Shown: positions 63,757-64,000 of the stretch, piece after piece
How positions within the stretch are numbered: position 1 is the stretch's first letter
Layout of the letters: every line of letters begins with the position of its first letter
Assembly: GCF_902499115.1 (NCBI RefSeq)
Contig: NZ_CABVPN010000005.1
Span: 124,001-188,000, forward strand
From: Burkholderia diffusa
GTDB lineage: Bacteria > Pseudomonadota > Gammaproteobacteria > Burkholderiales > Burkholderiaceae
Reading direction: 5' to 3'
Length of the DNA stretch: 64,000 nucleotides
Notes under the pieces: generated by a model
Databases searched by the model: none
Seen by the model: only the letters and a program-made list of their open reading frames with translations
What the model was told of the DNA's origin: nothing
Made by a program: the position numbers and the translations under genes

Positions 63757-64000
63757 GCGGTATGGGTCTCGGGAAGCGCGGGCGTGTGGGCGATACGCTC
63801 ACGCAGGATGCGTTCGAAATGACCGGGGTCGTGCGGTTTGAGCATTTCGGCCGCGCGCGGCAGGTAGAAGTCGTACAGGCGCGACACCCAGAAGCGGTAC
63901 GCGCCCGCGCGCAGCATGTTGCTCCAGTGGCGGCGCTCCTCGGCCGTGAACGGCCGGACCGTCTGGTACGCGCGCAGCAGCGCGTCCGCGCGCGCGACGT
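63747..64000 (-). CDS. thrB: Homoserine kinase ThrB, C-terminal end (partial)
   Basis: The last 83 codons of a gene entering from the right edge. The tail reads ADALLRAYQTVRPFTAEERR, HWSNMLRAGAYRFWVSRLYD and FYLPRAAEMLKPHDPGHFER, which match the C-terminus of the aminoglycoside-phosphotransferase-like homoserine kinase found in Pseudomonas and Burkholderia. It phosphorylates homoserine in threonine synthesis. The kinase core is outside the window. It is followed, with a ten-base overlap, by the BPSS1780-type gene. Confidence 0.85.
   Translation of the reverse strand, partial: VARADALLRAYQTVRPFTAEERRHWSNMLRAGAYRFWVSRLYDFYLPRAAEMLKPHDPGHFERILRERIAHTPALPETHTACN

Overview
The window looks like part of a Burkholderia cepacia complex genome, probably a secondary replicon. 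The reasons are high G+C with strongly G/C-biased third codon positions, many typical Burkholderia families (DUF3563, BPSS1780-type membrane protein, YSC84-like lipoprotein), and a nearly complete cepacian exopolysaccharide cluster (bceA to bceK). Species and replicon are inferred from gene content and not proven. I saw no rRNA, tRNA, CRISPR array, insertion sequence or prophage. All calls come from reading the sequence and conceptual translations, without any database search.

Layout. 1-16.5 kb holds housekeeping and stress functions: the end of a DyP-type peroxidase, an OsmC protein with a LysR regulator, an AraC-type regulator overlapping mntH, a PAP2 phosphatase, an SDR/MDR oxidoreductase pair, an AI-2E-type permease, envelope stress proteins (YSC84 lipoprotein, DUF883), an ECF sigma factor grouped with two DGPF (YciI-like) proteins and a VOC protein, and a rubrerythrin / CCG iron-sulfur protein / DUF3501 trio. 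17.2-33.1 kb is the exopolysaccharide region: a gene with a transposase-derived N-terminal domain, bceA on the minus strand, an AT-rich regulatory region, then bceB-bceK on the plus strand ending at a strong terminator. The bce genes supply GDP-mannose and UDP-glucuronate, the lipid-linked priming step, glycosyltransferases, a polymerase, and the Wza/Wzc-type export pair with its phosphatase. No flippase or acyltransferase is present here.

33.2-49.5 kb carries two MFS exporters with HxlR and AraC regulators, an FKBP, a PF10118-type protein, a sigma-54 activator with a degenerate receiver, an amino-acid binding protein, an Xre/RES toxin-antitoxin pair, a metallophosphatase, DUF1345, a methyltransferase, a TreZ-like protein lacking its catalytic residues, and a ThiE-like protein. 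49.5-64 kb carries a CNNM/CorC protein, a small kinase-like protein with a degraded ATP site, EamA and LysR genes, a tautomerase, a CYTH-CHAD protein, modE and modABC with a ModE box, a second PAP2 protein, a PHB-depolymerase-like esterase, the small DUF3563 gene, ohr/ohrR with matching operator palindromes, a BPSS1780-type membrane protein and the end of thrB.

The most interesting material is the set of lost active sites (TreZ-like, CYTH-CHAD, kinase-like), the rubrerythrin/CCG/DUF3501 module, the regulators flanking the bce cluster, and a 10-bp tandem repeat in a translation-initiation region.
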